A stretch of DNA of 64,000 nucleotides from Bordetella genomosp. 1 (GCF_002261335.1 NZ_NEVL01000007.1:1-64000), one strand, 5' to 3'; shown: positions 27,054 through 36,970, counted from the stretch's first letter. A program made the numbers and translations. The notes: a model not told the origin generated them from the letters alone.

Positions 27054-27190
27054 GGAAATGTCGGTGAGACGGAATAATCAGCGGTCAGCACTCATAATAA
27101 TTCATAAGACTCCGGCAATCCAATAGCTTTAGCCTAAACGCCATATAGCGGGCCGCCCCGTGGCAAAAAACGGGGACGGCCAAGTCCGGC

Positions 27191-28570
27191 TCACGCCGCC
27201 GGCGCGCCCCGCCGGGCGATGAACACCTTGTACAGCACCACCAGCAGCAGCAGGAACGGCACGCCGAAGGCGAGCGTCATGTGGAACGCCCCGGTGAACC
27301 AGGTGCTCACCAGGATCGCCGCCATCAGCGCCGCGCCCAGCAGCGTCAGCAGCGGAAAACCCGGCATGCGCACCGACAGGCGCGCGGCCCCGGCGCGGTC
27401 GCGCTGGCGCCGGAAGCAGTAGTGCGTGATGAAGATCATCATCCAGGTGAACATCGCGCCGAACATGGCGATCGACATCATCAGCGTGAACGAGGACTCG
27501 GGATAGAGCGCGTTGAGCACCGTGGCCACCGCGATGCCCGCGCTCGAGATCAGCAGCGCGTAGACCGGGATGCCGTTGCGCGAGAGCCGGCCCATGGCGG
27601 CCGGCGCATGACCGGCGCGCGCCAGGCTGAACATCATGCGGGTGGTGATGTAGAGCTGGCTGTTCATCGCCGATACCGCCGCGACCAGCACGATGAAATT
27701 GATCACCGCCGCCGCGCCCGGCACGCCCACGGTCTCCATCACGGTCACGAAGGGGCTGCCGGAGCCGGTCTGGTCCCAGGGCACGATGGCCAGGATCAGG
27801 GCCAGCGAGAGCAGGTAGAACAAGGCCAGCCGCAGCATGGTGGCGCGAAAGGCCTGGCGCACCGCGCGTTCCGGCTCCTCGGCCTCGCCCGCGGCGACGG
27901 CGATCATCTCCACGCTCAGGTAGCTGAAGATCGACACGATCACCGCCACCCACATGCCCCACAGCCCGTGCGGAAAGAAGCCGCCGTGCTCGGTGTAGTG
28001 GCGCACCCCGTACTGCGGATTGCCCCAGACCACGTACGCGCCCATCAGGATGAAGGCGACGATGGCGCTGACCTTGATGGTGGAGAACCAGTACTCCGCG
28101 GTGCCGAAGGCCTTCACGCTCATCGCGTTGATGCCCACCAGCAGCGCGGCGAAGCCGAGCGTCCAGACCCAGGGCGGCACGTCGGCGAACCAGAACTTCA
28201 TGTATTCGGCCACTGCGGTGACTTCGGTGCCGACCGCGAGCACCACGCACGACCAGTACGCGTAGCGCACCAGGAACCCGGCCAGCGGCCCGATGTAGTG
28301 CTCGGCATAGGCGCCGAACGAGCCCGAGGTGGGGTGCGCGACCGTCATCTCGGCGAGACAGCCCATCAGCAACAAGGTGATGAAGCCGCCGATGGCATAG
28401 CTCAGCAGCACGCTGGGCCCGGCAAAGCCGATGGCGAAGCGGCTGCCCAGGAACAGCCCGGTGCCGATCGCGCCGCCGATGGCGATCATGCTCATCTGGC
28501 CGGCCGTGAGCCGGCGCTGCAATCCGGCCTCGCGGCGCGCGATCGATTCGAAACCCTCAGGACCCTGCAT
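27191..28570 (-). CDS. Amino-acid permease (AAT/APC family)
   Basis: A 459-residue inner-membrane transporter with about 12 helices. The AAT-family signature MIAIGGAIGTGLFLGSR in helix 1, GGFITLLLMGCLAEMTVAHP and SYLSVEMIAVAAGEAEEPERAVRQAF are visible. The ATG at 28570 has aggggaga just upstream and is preferred to a TTG at 28588. It lies downstream of and in the same direction as kynU, so it may import tryptophan or kynurenine; substrate is inference. Confidence 0.88.
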   Translation of the reverse strand: MQGPEGFESIARREAGLQRRLTAGQMSMIAIGGAIGTGLFLGSRFAIGFAGPSVLLSYAIGGFITLLLMGCLAEMTVAHPTSGSFGAYAEHYIGPLAGFLVRYAYWSCVVLAVGTEVTAVAEYMKFWFADVPPWVWTLGFAALLVGINAMSVKAFGTAEYWFSTIKVSAIVAFILMGAYVVWGNPQYGVRHYTEHGGFFPHGLWGMWVAVIVSIFSYLSVEMIAVAAGEAEEPERAVRQAFRATMLRLALFYLLSLALILAIVPWDQTGSGSPFVTVMETVGVPGAAAVINFIVLVAAVSAMNSQLYITTRMMFSLARAGHAPAAMGRLSRNGIPVYALLISSAGIAVATVLNALYPESSFTLMMSIAMFGAMFTWMMIFITHYCFRRQRDRAGAARLSVRMPGFPLLTLLGAALMAAILVSTWFTGAFHMTLAFGVPFLLLLVVLYKVFIARRGAPAA

Positions 28571-28645
28571 GTGTCTCCCCTGATTCAACGAGGGGCCGGA
28601 TTATGGATTATTGGCCGGCCCCGCTGGCATGCGCGAGCCGCGTGC

Positions 28646-29896
28646 TCAGGTCACCGCGGCGCGCTGGCGGAACTCGGGCCGGTCCCAGGCGCGCGTGTCG
28701 AGCACGTCGCGCAGGATCTCGACCGCGTCCCAGACGTCGGCATAGCTGAGATAGAGCGGCGTGAGGCCGAAGCGCAGCAGCTCGGGCTCGCGGTAGTCGC
28801 CGATCACGCCGCGCGCGATCAGGGCCTGCATCACGGCATAACCCTCGGGATGCAGAAAGCTCACGTGGCTGCCGCGGCGGGCGTGTTCGCGCGGGGTGAC
28901 CAGCGTGAGCGGATGCGCGGCGCAGCGGCTCTCGACCAGCGCGATGAACAGGTCGGCCTGCGCCAGCGACTTGGCCCGCACCGCCTGCATGTCGGCCTCC
29001 AGCGCGAGGTCGAGCCCGCACTCCACCAGCGACATCGACACGATGGGCTGGGTGCCGCACAGGAAGCGGCGGATGCCCTGGGCCGGGTCGTAGCGCGACG
29101 ACATCTCGAACGGATTGCTGTGGCCCCACCAGCCCGACAGCGGCTGCCAGAAGTGATCCATGTGGCGCGGCGCGACCCACAGGAAGGCCGGCGAGCCGGG
29201 CCCGCCGTTCAGGTATTTATAGGTGCACCCCACGGCGAAGTCGGCCTCGTCGGCCTCCAGCTGCAGCGGCACGGCGCCGGCCGCATGCGCCAGGTCCCAG
29301 ATCACGAGCGCGCCGCGCTCGTGCGCCAGGCGCGACACGGCCGCCATGTCGTACATCGCGCCGCTGCGGTAGTTCACGTGCGAGAGCAGCAGCACCGCCA
29401 CGTCGGCGTCGAGCGCCTCCTCGAGGCTCAGGTCGGCATCGGTCAGGCGCAGCTCGTAGCCTTGATCGAGGAAGTCGATCATGCCCTGGATCATGTACAG
29501 GTCGGTCGGGAAGTTGTCGCGCTCCGACACGATGACCTTGCGCGCGGGCTGGTCGCGCTGCTGGATGCGCAGTGCCGCGGCCAGCACCTTGAAGATGTTG
29601 AGCGAAGTGGTGTCGGTGACCACCACCTGGCCGTCACCGGCGCCGACCACCCGGGCCAGCTTGTCGCCCAGGCGCGAAGGCGCCTCGAACCAGCCGGCGG
29701 TGTTCCAGCTGCGGATCAGGTCGTGGCCCCATTCGCGGCCGATCACCTCGGCGGCACGCGCGGCGGCCGCGCGCGGCTTGGCGCCGAGCGAGTTGCCGTC
29801 CAGGTAGATCACGCCCGGGGGCAGTTCGAACCGGTCTTTCAGGCCGGCCAGGGCATCGGCGGCGTCCAGCGCCAGGCAATCTTCACGGGTTTTCAT
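28646..29896 (-). CDS. kynU: Kynureninase
   Basis: A 416-residue PLP enzyme that cleaves L-kynurenine to anthranilate and alanine. PLP lysine K227 lies in [11 protein letters not shown], the aspartate that pairs with the PLP ring nitrogen is D201 in [12 protein letters not shown], and [12 protein letters not shown] and [11 protein letters not shown] are typical. The length equals the Pseudomonas enzyme. No kynA or kynB is in the window, so the rest of the pathway must be elsewhere. It is divergent from an Lrp-type regulator. Confidence 0.95.
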   Translation of the reverse strand: MKTREDCLALDAADALAGLKDRFELPPGVIYLDGNSLGAKPRAAAARAAEVIGREWGHDLIRSWNTAGWFEAPSRLGDKLARVVGAGDGQVVVTDTTSLNIFKVLAAALRIQQRDQPARKVIVSERDNFPTDLYMIQGMIDFLDQGYELRLTDADLSLEEALDADVAVLLLSHVNYRSGAMYDMAAVSRLAHERGALVIWDLAHAAGAVPLQLEADEADFAVGCTYKYLNGGPGSPAFLWVAPRHMDHFWQPLSGWWGHSNPFEMSSRYDPAQGIRRFLCGTQPIVSMSLVECGLDLALEADMQAVRAKSLAQADLFIALVESRCAAHPLTLVTPREHARRGSHVSFLHPEGYAVMQALIARGVIGDYREPELLRFGLTPLYLSYADVWDAVEILRDVLDTRAWDRPEFRQRAAVT

Positions 29897-29941
29897 CTCG
29901 ACCTCGACATGCTTGAAACGTCAAATATGGTATCAGCGCAA

Positions 29942-29957
29942 CAATCCCGAATGATTG
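29942..29957. promoter_or_regulatory. Candidate KynR operator in the kynU-regulator intergenic region
   Basis: The inverted repeat caatc-N6-gattg, within an AT-richer stretch, lies between the divergent kynU and Lrp-type regulator genes, 45 bp from the kynU start. Lrp-type regulators often bind such sites; the call rests on symmetry and position only. Confidence 0.35.
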
Positions 29958-30033
29958 CAAATTCCGCGTGACGCAGGGCCATCTTTGCACGAAAATTCGC
30001 CCACCCCAGGGTTTGGAAAAAGAATCTTGCACC

Positions 30034-30516
30034 ATGCAGCTCGACACGATTGATTGCCGCATTCTCACCATTCTCCAGGCCGACGGGCGCATCTCCAACC
30101 AGGACCTGGCCGACCGCGTCTCGCTGTCGCCCTCGGCCTGTCTGCGGCGCGTGCGCGCGCTCGAGGAAGGCGGCATCATCCGCGGCTATCGCGCCACGCT
30201 CGACAATGCCCAGCTCGGCGTCGACTTCGAAGCCTACGTGCATCTGTCGCTCGACCAGTCCGAACCCGGCTGGAACGAGGCCTTCGTGGCGCAGCTCGGC
30301 GAGATGCCCGAGGTGGTGCAGGCCAGCATCGTGACCGGGGCCACCAACTACATCCTGCAGGTACGCACCCGCGACCTCGCCGCCTTCTCCAACTTCGTGG
30401 TCGACCGGCTCAACGGCATCCGTGGCGTGCGCGAGATGTGCTCGCACATCGTGATGCGCAAGGTGAAGGACAGCGCCGGCGCGATTCCGCTGCCCGACCT
30501 GCAACAGGGCGGCTGA
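30034..30516 (+). CDS. kynR: Lrp/AsnC-family regulator, probable KynR
   Basis: A 160-residue regulator. The N-terminal helix-turn-helix (LDTIDCRILTILQADGRISNQDLADRVSLSPSACLRRVRALEEGGIIRGY) is followed by a RAM ligand domain (EVVQASIVTGATNYILQVRTRDLAAF). In Pseudomonas and Burkholderia KynR senses kynurenine and activates kynU/kynB/kynA; the divergent position beside kynU supports the same role. The ATG at 30034 fits the family start; an upstream in-frame start at 29968 would add 22 unrelated residues. Confidence 0.82.
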   Translation: MQLDTIDCRILTILQADGRISNQDLADRVSLSPSACLRRVRALEEGGIIRGYRATLDNAQLGVDFEAYVHLSLDQSEPGWNEAFVAQLGEMPEVVQASIVTGATNYILQVRTRDLAAFSNFVVDRLNGIRGVREMCSHIVMRKVKDSAGAIPLPDLQQGG

Positions 30517-30694
30517 GACCACCCCGCTTCGCCGCGGCCCCGCCGGACGCGGCGCAACCTGCGCCTGCGCGCGCAAGCAGGCCGCGCCGCCCCCTCGGCG
30601 TGCCGCCGGCGCGACCCTGCGGTCACGCCCGGCCCGGGCACTTTGCTACGCTAGCGCCTGCCCCAGAATCCGCGGCTCCGGCCGTTGCCCTGCC

Positions 30695-31834
30695 ATGCCG
30701 CTCATCCACACTCCCGCCGAACTCTCCGCCTGGCTGCGCCTGTCGCTCGAGCCCAACGTGGGGCCCGCCACCGCCTGCCAGCTGCTGCGCGCCTTCGGCC
30801 TGCCGCAAGACATCTACGACCAGAGCGCCACCGCGCTGGCGCGCCAGCTGCCGCACGAGCTCGCCCGCCAGCTGGCCGCCGCGCCCTCCGCCGACACCGC
30901 CGCGCTGATCGAGCGCACGCTGCTGTGGGCCAGCGAGCCCGGCCACACCGTGCTGACGCTGGCCGACCCGGCGTACCCGCAGGCGCTGCTGACCATCGCC
31001 GACCCGCCCGTGCTGCTCTACGTCACCGGCGACGTGGCCTGTCTGAACCGGCCCGCCCTCGCCGTGGTGGGCGCGCGCAACGCCACCGCCGGCGGCGCCG
31101 AAAACGCGCAGGCCTTCGCGCGCCACCTCGCCGCGCACGGCTGGTGCGTGGTGAGCGGGCTGGCGCTGGGCATCGACGCGGCCGCGCACCAGGGCGCGCT
31201 CGACGCCGGGCCGCGCGGCGCCGGCACCGTCGCGGTGCTGGGCACCGGCATCGACCGGGTCTACCCGGCCGCGAACCGCGAACTGGCGCACCGCATCGCC
31301 GCGAGCGGCGCGCTGATCTCGGAGTTTCCGCTGGGCGTGGGCGCGCAGGCGCATCACTTTCCGCGCCGCAACCGGCTGGTCGCCGGCCTCGCGCGCGGTG
31401 TGCTGGTGGTCGAGGCGGCGCGCCAGAGCGGCTCGCTCATCACCGCGCGCCTCGCCGCCGAGAGCGGCCGCGAGGTCTTCGCCATCCCCGGCTCGATCCA
31501 CTCGCCGCTGGCCCGCGGCTGCCACCAGCTGATCCGGCAAGGCGCCAAGCTGGTCGAGACCGCGCAGGACATCACCGACGAGCTCGGCGTGCCGGTGCCG
31601 CCCGCCGAACAGGACGCCGCGCTGCAGCTGTCCGACACGCCGCGCATCGCGCTGGCGCCGCACCTGGCCGCGCTGCTCGATGCGCTGGGCTACGACCCCG
31701 TCCATCCCGACGCGCTGGCCGAGCGCACCGGGCTGCCGATGCATCATCTGCAGGCGCAACTGACCGAGCTGGAGCTGGCCGGACTGATCGCACGCGGCGA
31801 CGGCGGCGTCTTCCAGCGCCTGGGCGGGGCCTGA
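30695..31834 (+). CDS. dprA: DNA processing protein DprA
   Basis: A 379-residue protein that loads RecA onto incoming single-stranded DNA. An N-terminal SAM-like region is followed by the Rossmann core with VVGARNAT, VSGLALGIDAAAHQGAL, HHFPRRNRLVAGLARGVLVVEAARQSGSLITARLA and a C-terminal winged helix (LDALGYDPVHPDALAERTGLPM). It is complete. Together with the damaged comF at the left end it hints at an ancestral competence machinery. Confidence 0.95.
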   Translation: MPLIHTPAELSAWLRLSLEPNVGPATACQLLRAFGLPQDIYDQSATALARQLPHELARQLAAAPSADTAALIERTLLWASEPGHTVLTLADPAYPQALLTIADPPVLLYVTGDVACLNRPALAVVGARNATAGGAENAQAFARHLAAHGWCVVSGLALGIDAAAHQGALDAGPRGAGTVAVLGTGIDRVYPAANRELAHRIAASGALISEFPLGVGAQAHHFPRRNRLVAGLARGVLVVEAARQSGSLITARLAAESGREVFAIPGSIHSPLARGCHQLIRQGAKLVETAQDITDELGVPVPPAEQDAALQLSDTPRIALAPHLAALLDALGYDPVHPDALAERTGLPMHHLQAQLTELELAGLIARGDGGVFQRLGGA

Positions 31835-31933
31835 ACGCGCGCGGGCCGCGCCCGCTGCACCGCCGGCTGGGTGGGACTACTATAGGCAGATCAAAAACCG
31901 CGCCGACCACGGCGCCCGCCCCCAGGAAGAGAC

Positions 31934-32842
31934 ATGGCACTGCCCTCCCGCGTCAAGATCGTCGAGGTGTCGCCCCGCGACGGCCTGCAGAATGAAAAAG
32001 AATTCGTCGCCACCGACATCAAGGTCGAGCTGGTCGACCGCCTGAGCGCGGCCGGCTTTCCCAACGTCGAAGCCGCCTCCTTCGTGTCGCCCAAGTGGGT
32101 GCCGCAGATGGCCGACGGCGCCGACGTGATGGCGCGCATCCAGCGCCGCCCCGGCACGATCTATTCCGTGCTCACGCCCAACATGAAGGGCCTCGAAGGT
32201 GCGCTCGCGGCCCAGGCCGACGAGATCGTGATCTTCGGCGCGGCCAGCGAAGCCTTCTCGCAGAAGAACATCAACTGCTCGATCGCCGAGTCGATCGCGC
32301 GCTTCGAACCGGTGGTCGCCGCGGCCAAGGCGGCCGGCGTGCGCGTGCGCGGCAGCATCAGCTGCGCGCTCGGCTGTCCCTACCAGGGCGAGGTGCCGGT
32401 GGAGGCCGTGCTCGACGTGGCGCGCCGCTACCAGGCGCTGGGCTGCGACGAGATCGACGTGGCCGACACCATCGGCGTGGGCACGCCCAAGCGCGTGCGC
32501 GAAGTGATGGGCGCGGTCACCGCGCTGGTCGACCCCGGCCGCATCTCGGGCCACTTCCACGACACCTACGGCCAGGCCCTGGCCAACATCCTGGCCGCCC
32601 TCGAAACCGGCGTGTCGATCTACCACGCCTCGGTCGCGGGCCTGGGCGGCTGCCCCTACGCCAAGGGCGCCACCGGCAACGTCGCCACCGAAGACGTGCT
32701 GTACATGCTGCGTGGCCTGGACATCGACACCGGCGTGGATTTCGACGCCGTCGTGGACATCGGCCAATGGATGTCGGCCAATCTGTCGCGCAAGGGCTCG
32801 AGCCGCGCCGGCAACGCGATCGCCGCCAAGCGGGCGGCCTGA
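31934..32842 (+). CDS. mvaB: Hydroxymethylglutaryl-CoA lyase
   Basis: A 302-residue TIM-barrel lyase of the HMGL/DRE-TIM family that splits HMG-CoA into acetoacetate and acetyl-CoA in leucine catabolism. The start MALPSRVKIVEVSPRDGLQNE has the metal-binding Asp and catalytic Arg-Asp-Gly-Leu motif. GHFHDTYGQALANILAAL holds the metal-binding His-x-His, and GLGGCPYAKGATGNVATEDVLYML holds the catalytic cysteine. An aagaga ribosome-binding site precedes the ATG. No other leucine-degradation gene is adjacent. Confidence 0.94.
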   Translation: MALPSRVKIVEVSPRDGLQNEKEFVATDIKVELVDRLSAAGFPNVEAASFVSPKWVPQMADGADVMARIQRRPGTIYSVLTPNMKGLEGALAAQADEIVIFGAASEAFSQKNINCSIAESIARFEPVVAAAKAAGVRVRGSISCALGCPYQGEVPVEAVLDVARRYQALGCDEIDVADTIGVGTPKRVREVMGAVTALVDPGRISGHFHDTYGQALANILAALETGVSIYHASVAGLGGCPYAKGATGNVATEDVLYMLRGLDIDTGVDFDAVVDIGQWMSANLSRKGSSRAGNAIAAKRAA

Positions 32843-32917
32843 GCCCGCGTCGGCACGGGTCGTGAAAGGAACGTAGAATGGCCGTTTGCGACTGCGCGCA
32901 GCGCCCGTCACCGGCCC

Positions 32918-33400
32918 ATGATCTCTCCCTTCCCCGCCCCCACCGCCGAAGAGCAGCGCGCGCTGTTCAACGAAATCGGTCCGCTCCCGCTGTCGGGCCA
33001 GGCCTGGCCCGACTGGGTGCGCATCCTGGCCTGGGTGATCCTGGCCGTGATCGGCGTGCAGATCGTCACCACCGCCATCCGCATGCCGCCGGGCCAGGTC
33101 AACACGCTGATGGCCGGCACCGTGATCCTGTGTTTCCTGGGCCTTGCGGTGGTGTGCTGGAACATGCAGGTGTCGATCACCACGATCGACGAAAAAGGCC
33201 TGCGCCAGACCTGGATCACGCGCCGCGAGGTCGCCTGGCAGGACATCCATTTCGCCAAGTTCGTGCCGCTGCTGTTCTCCAAGCGCCTGGTCGTGTTCAC
33301 GCGGCGCGGCCGGCCCATCGTGCTGCAGGGCGGCACGCGCGAGCTGCAGGTGGCGTTCGCCCGCATCTCGCTGCTCTACCGGCGCCGCCCGCCGGCCTGA
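32918..33400 (+). CDS. Small inner-membrane protein with PH-like cytoplasmic domain
   Basis: A 160-residue protein with two predicted transmembrane helices (about 36-55 and 66-84). A soluble beta-rich tail follows (VSITTIDEKGLRQTWITRREVAWQDI), resembling bacterial PH-like or DUF304-type domains. Function is unknown. It follows mvaB by 75 bp and is closed by a good terminator. Confidence 0.65.
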   Translation: MISPFPAPTAEEQRALFNEIGPLPLSGQAWPDWVRILAWVILAVIGVQIVTTAIRMPPGQVNTLMAGTVILCFLGLAVVCWNMQVSITTIDEKGLRQTWITRREVAWQDIHFAKFVPLLFSKRLVVFTRRGRPIVLQGGTRELQVAFARISLLYRRRPPA

Positions 33401-33418
33401 GCGGCGCGCAACGCAGAA

Positions 33419-33444
33419 AGCCGGTGCATCGCACCGGCTTTTTT
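33419..33444 (+). terminator. Rho-independent terminator
   Basis: A 9-bp perfect stem, agccggtgc / gcaccggct, with loop atc and six T follows the small membrane protein gene. Confidence 0.9.
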
Positions 33445-33464
33445 CATGGCCGCGCGCGCCAATG

Positions 33465-33487
33465 AAAACAGCCCCTCGCGGGGCTGT
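33465..33487 (-). terminator. Rho-independent terminator for the minus-strand binding-protein gene
   Basis: An 8-bp perfect stem, acagcccc / ggggctgt, with loop tcgc lies after aaaa on the plus strand, giving a T-tract for minus-strand transcripts. Confidence 0.85.
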
Positions 33488-33513
33488 GATCGATGGCGGG
33501 GCCGGCGTGACGA

Positions 33514-34530
33514 TCAGCGGATCGGCAGCGCGTACATCAGGCCGCCGTCGGTCCATTGCGCGTTCAGGCCGCGGCGGATCTTGAGCGGGCTGCCCTGGCC
33601 GACGTTGCGCTCGAAGCTCTCGCCGTAATTGCCCACCTGCTTGATGATGTTGTAGGCCCACTTCTCGTCGAGGCCGAGGTTCTTGCCGGCGCCCGGCGTC
33701 ACGCCCAGGATGCGGCGCACGTTGGGATTCTCGCTCTTGAGCTGGCTGTCGACATTGGCCGCGGTGATGCCGTATTCCTCGGCTTCGATCATGGCCGACA
33801 GCGACCAGCGCACGATGTTGAGCCAGGCGTCATCGCCCTGGCGCACGAACGGGCCCAGCGGCTCCTTCGAGATGATCTCGGGCAGCACGAGGTAGTCGTC
33901 GGGCTTCTCGAGCTTGGAGATGCGGATCGACGACAGGCCGGAGGCGTCGGTGCTGAACACGTCGCAACGGCCGGTGGCGAAGGCGTTCACGACCTCGTTG
34001 AAGGTCTCGATCACGACCGGCTTGTAGTTGACCTTGTTGGCGCGCGCCCAGTCGGCCAGCGTGTTTTCGTTCGAGGTGCCGGTCTGCAGGCAGATGGTGG
34101 CGCCGTTGAGATCCTTGGCGCTCTTCACGCCCAGCGACTTGGGCACCATGAAGCCCTGGCCGTCGTAGAAGTTGATGCCGGCGTGGATGATGCCCAGCGC
34201 GGTGTCGCGCTGCTGCGTGACCGTGGTGTTGCGCGTGAGCACGTCCACCTCGCCCGATTGCAGGGCGGTGAAGCGCTGCTGCGAGTTGAGCGGCACGATC
34301 TTGATCTTGCTGGCGTCGCCGAACACGCTGGCGGCCACGGCGCGGCACAGGTCCACATCGAGGCCGCGCCACACGCCCTGCGCGTCGGGCGCCGAGAATC
34401 CGGCGAAACCGGTGGTGGTGCCGCACACCACCTCGCCGCGCTTCTTCACGACGTCCAGCGTCGCGCCCTGCGCGCCATTCGCCAGGCCCAGCGCCAGCGC
34501 TGCGGCGGCCACACTCGTTGCGATCTTCAT
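33514..34530 (-). CDS. Amino-acid ABC transporter substrate-binding protein (AapJ-like)
   Basis: A 338-residue periplasmic binding protein of family 3. The signal peptide is about residues 1-22 (ending NGAQGA), followed by LDVVKKRGEVVCGTTTGFAGFSAPD, which is typical of AapJ/BztA general L-amino-acid receptors. The rest (LQTGTSNENTLADWARAN, GVTPGAGKNLGLDEKWAYNIIKQVGNYGESFERNVG) fits the same group. The ATG at 34530 has ggagacgagc upstream; an ATG four codons earlier is the alternative. No permease or ATPase is next to it, so it is an orphan receptor in this window. Confidence 0.88.
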   Translation of the reverse strand: MKIATSVAAAALALGLANGAQGATLDVVKKRGEVVCGTTTGFAGFSAPDAQGVWRGLDVDLCRAVAASVFGDASKIKIVPLNSQQRFTALQSGEVDVLTRNTTVTQQRDTALGIIHAGINFYDGQGFMVPKSLGVKSAKDLNGATICLQTGTSNENTLADWARANKVNYKPVVIETFNEVVNAFATGRCDVFSTDASGLSSIRISKLEKPDDYLVLPEIISKEPLGPFVRQGDDAWLNIVRWSLSAMIEAEEYGITAANVDSQLKSENPNVRRILGVTPGAGKNLGLDEKWAYNIIKQVGNYGESFERNVGQGSPLKIRRGLNAQWTDGGLMYALPIR

Positions 34531-34672
34531 GCTCGTCTCCATGCTGTCCGACAGGGCGCCGCACGGGCGCCGGGAAAGTGCGCAAGCTTAACGAGAGTGG
34601 CCGGGCCGTCAAAATAACCGAAACCGCATCCCTTATAACGCGCCGCGTGCCTGAGCAAGCGGCGCGCCCGGA

Positions 34673-35914
34673 TCAGGCGGCCAGCGAGATCGAGACCGGC
34701 GCGTTGGCGACGCAGGCTTCGAGGGCGCGGCCCATGCGCGCGATGCCTTCGCCGATGCGGTCTTCGTTCATGGTGGCGAACGACATGCGCATCGCGTACA
34801 GGTCGGCGGTGGCGGGATCGGCGTAGAAGGCCTTGCCCGGCACATAGACCACTTCGTGTTCGATAGCGTAAGGCAACAGGCGGGTGGCGTCGATGTCGCC
34901 GGTCAGGCGCGCCCAGAAGAACATGCCGCCCTCGGGTTTCTTGAACGCGATCCGGTCGCCCAGCTCGCGCTCGAGCGCGGCGGCCATCGCGTCGCAACGC
35001 GCGCCGTAGGCCGCGCGGATGCGCGGCACGTGCACCGCATAGCGGTCGTTGGCCAGATACTGCGCCACCACTTCCTGCACCCAGGCCGAGTTGGCCATGT
35101 CGTCGGCGGCCTTGGCGCCCACGCAGCGGCGGCGCACCTCGGGCGGGGCCACCAGCCAGCCGATGCGCAGCGCCGGCGCCATGGTCTTGGACATGCTCGA
35201 GATGTAGACGGCCCAGTGGCGCGCCTCGCCCTCGGCCAGCGCCGCGATGGGCGGCACGGTTTCGCCGGAGAAGCGCAGCTCGCCATAGGGATCGTCTTCG
35301 ACGATCAGGAAGCGATGCTTGACTGCCAGCTCGAGCAGGCGCAGGCGGCGCGCGCGGCTGAGGGTGGCGCCGCAGGGGTTCGAGAACGATGCCACCACGC
35401 ACACCATCTTGGGCTTGACCTGCGCGGCCAGCGCATCGAGCGCCTCGAGATCGATGCCGTCGGGGCCGGACGGCACCGTGTGCACCGTGGCGCCGGTGTA
35501 GCGCAGCGCGTTGACCGAATTCGGGAAGGCGGGATTCTCGATGATGGCGTGGTCGCCCGGCTGCAGCATCACGCGCGCGAGCAGCGCCATGCCCTGCTGC
35601 GAACCGCCCGTGACGGCCAGCTCGGTGTCGGGATCGCAGACCAGGCCGCGCGCGGCCGACAGACGCGCCAGCTCGTGGCGCAGGCTGGCCTGGCCGTCGA
35701 TGTTGGAGTACTGCAGACACGCCCCGAGGCGGCCCAGCACCTGGTTCGAAGCGGTGGTCAGGCCTTCGAGGTCGAACAGCTCCTGGGCGGGATAGCCGCC
35801 GGCCAGCGATACCGTGCCCGGCCGCATGGCGTAGGGCATCAGGGAGCGGATGGGCGCGGTGGGCGGGACCTGGAAGGCGGTGGCGAATGCGTACTCGGGC
35901 GCAGCGATGGACAT
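34673..35914 (-). CDS. PLP-dependent aminotransferase, class I/II (2-aminoadipate type)
   Basis: A 413-residue aminotransferase of the MocR-catalytic / LysN-like group. VSLAGGYPAQELFD, ENPAFPNSVNALRYTGA, SFSNPCGATLS and the PLP-lysine stretch SSMSKTMAPALRIGW are visible. Such enzymes use branched-chain, aromatic or 2-aminoadipate substrates; specificity is unknown. The ATG at 35914 matches the family start; upstream in-frame sequence is low-complexity. It is divergent from yggS. Confidence 0.88.
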   Translation of the reverse strand: MSIAAPEYAFATAFQVPPTAPIRSLMPYAMRPGTVSLAGGYPAQELFDLEGLTTASNQVLGRLGACLQYSNIDGQASLRHELARLSAARGLVCDPDTELAVTGGSQQGMALLARVMLQPGDHAIIENPAFPNSVNALRYTGATVHTVPSGPDGIDLEALDALAAQVKPKMVCVVASFSNPCGATLSRARRLRLLELAVKHRFLIVEDDPYGELRFSGETVPPIAALAEGEARHWAVYISSMSKTMAPALRIGWLVAPPEVRRRCVGAKAADDMANSAWVQEVVAQYLANDRYAVHVPRIRAAYGARCDAMAAALERELGDRIAFKKPEGGMFFWARLTGDIDATRLLPYAIEHEVVYVPGKAFYADPATADLYAMRMSFATMNEDRIGEGIARMGRALEACVANAPVSISLAA

Positions 35915-36265
35915 GGCGGGGACGGCGGATGGGTGGACTGTGCGCGCGCCGCGTGCCCATCGTCCGGCCTGGGGCCGGCCCGGCGGGCGCACGGGCTGTG
36001 GAGGCGCCGTGGGTGGCGCGCACGCGGCCCACGGGTCGGCTGGCCGAAGCCACGCGCGCCGCTCCCCGACGGGATGACGCCACGCTCCTCCGGCTTTAAA
36101 ACCTTGAAATATATATAAATGTCGGACGATTCTAAGCCTGGCGCGAATCCAGGGTCAACGCGCCCCGCGCCGGCTCGCCGAGCCGCCGTGGTGCTGGGCC
36201 TACACTATATGCAAAGCGCGCGGCGCCGCCGTGCCCACCCGTGTCCTCCAACCCGTGCATCCCCC
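35915..36265. other. Divergent intergenic stretch between the aminotransferase and yggS
   Basis: 351 bp with no supported gene. An AT-rich patch (about 36100-36120, with ttgaaatatatataaatg) and a tacactatatgc near 36200 look like promoter elements for the two divergent genes. No repeat or RNA gene was seen. Confidence 0.45.
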
Positions 36266-36970
36266 ATGACCGCAGCAGATTCCATGGCCCGACGGCTGGC
36301 CGCCGTGCAACAACGCATCCGCGAGGCCTGCGCCCGCGCCGGACGCGCCGAAGACAGCGTGGCGCTTTTGCCCGTGAGCAAGACCTTCTCCGCCGACGCG
36401 GTGCGCGAGGCCCACGCGCTGGGCCTGTCGCGCTTCGGCGAGAACAAGACCCAGGAGATCCGGCAGAAGGCCGCCGAGCTCGACGCGCTGGACCTGCGCT
36501 GGGTGATGATCGGCCACCTGCAGACCAACAAGGCCAAGGACGTGGCGCGCGACGTGGCCGAAGTGCAGTCGCTCGACCGCATCGACCTGGCCGACGCGCT
36601 GCAGACGCGCCTGGCCGCCGCCGGCCGCGAGATCGATGTGCTGGTGCAGGTCAAGACCTCGCCCGAGGAAAGCAAGTTCGGCCTGGCCCCGGACGCGCTG
36701 CCGGCGTTCCTGGCGCACCTCGCGGCGCACTGCCCGGCCCTGCGCGTGCAGGGCCTGATGACGATGGCGATCAACAGCGACGACAGCGCCGCCGTGCGGG
36801 CCTGCTTCCGCCTGCTGCGCGAACTGCGCGACGCGCACCGCAGCGCCGCCGTGCCGCTGGCGCGCCTGTCGATGGGCATGAGCGGCGACTTCGAGCTCGC
36901 CATCGAGGAAGGCTCGACCGAAGTCCGCATCGGCAGCGCCATTTTCGGCGCGCGGCACTACGACCACTGA
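36266..36970 (+). CDS. yggS: PLP homeostasis protein YggS
   Basis: A 234-residue PLP-binding TIM-barrel protein (YggS/PROSC) that buffers free pyridoxal phosphate. The PLP lysine is K39 in LLPVSKT; FGENKTQEI, WVMIGHLQTNKAKDV, GLMTMAI and LSMGMSGDFELAI complete the family pattern, and the C-terminus is EVRIGSAIFG. The ATG at 36266 is preceded by a promoter-like AT patch. It is not followed by proC as in many other bacteria; a Bug-type binding protein comes next. Confidence 0.94.
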   Translation: MTAADSMARRLAAVQQRIREACARAGRAEDSVALLPVSKTFSADAVREAHALGLSRFGENKTQEIRQKAAELDALDLRWVMIGHLQTNKAKDVARDVAEVQSLDRIDLADALQTRLAAAGREIDVLVQVKTSPEESKFGLAPDALPAFLAHLAAHCPALRVQGLMTMAINSDDSAAVRACFRLLRELRDAHRSAAVPLARLSMGMSGDFELAIEEGSTEVRIGSAIFGARHYDH

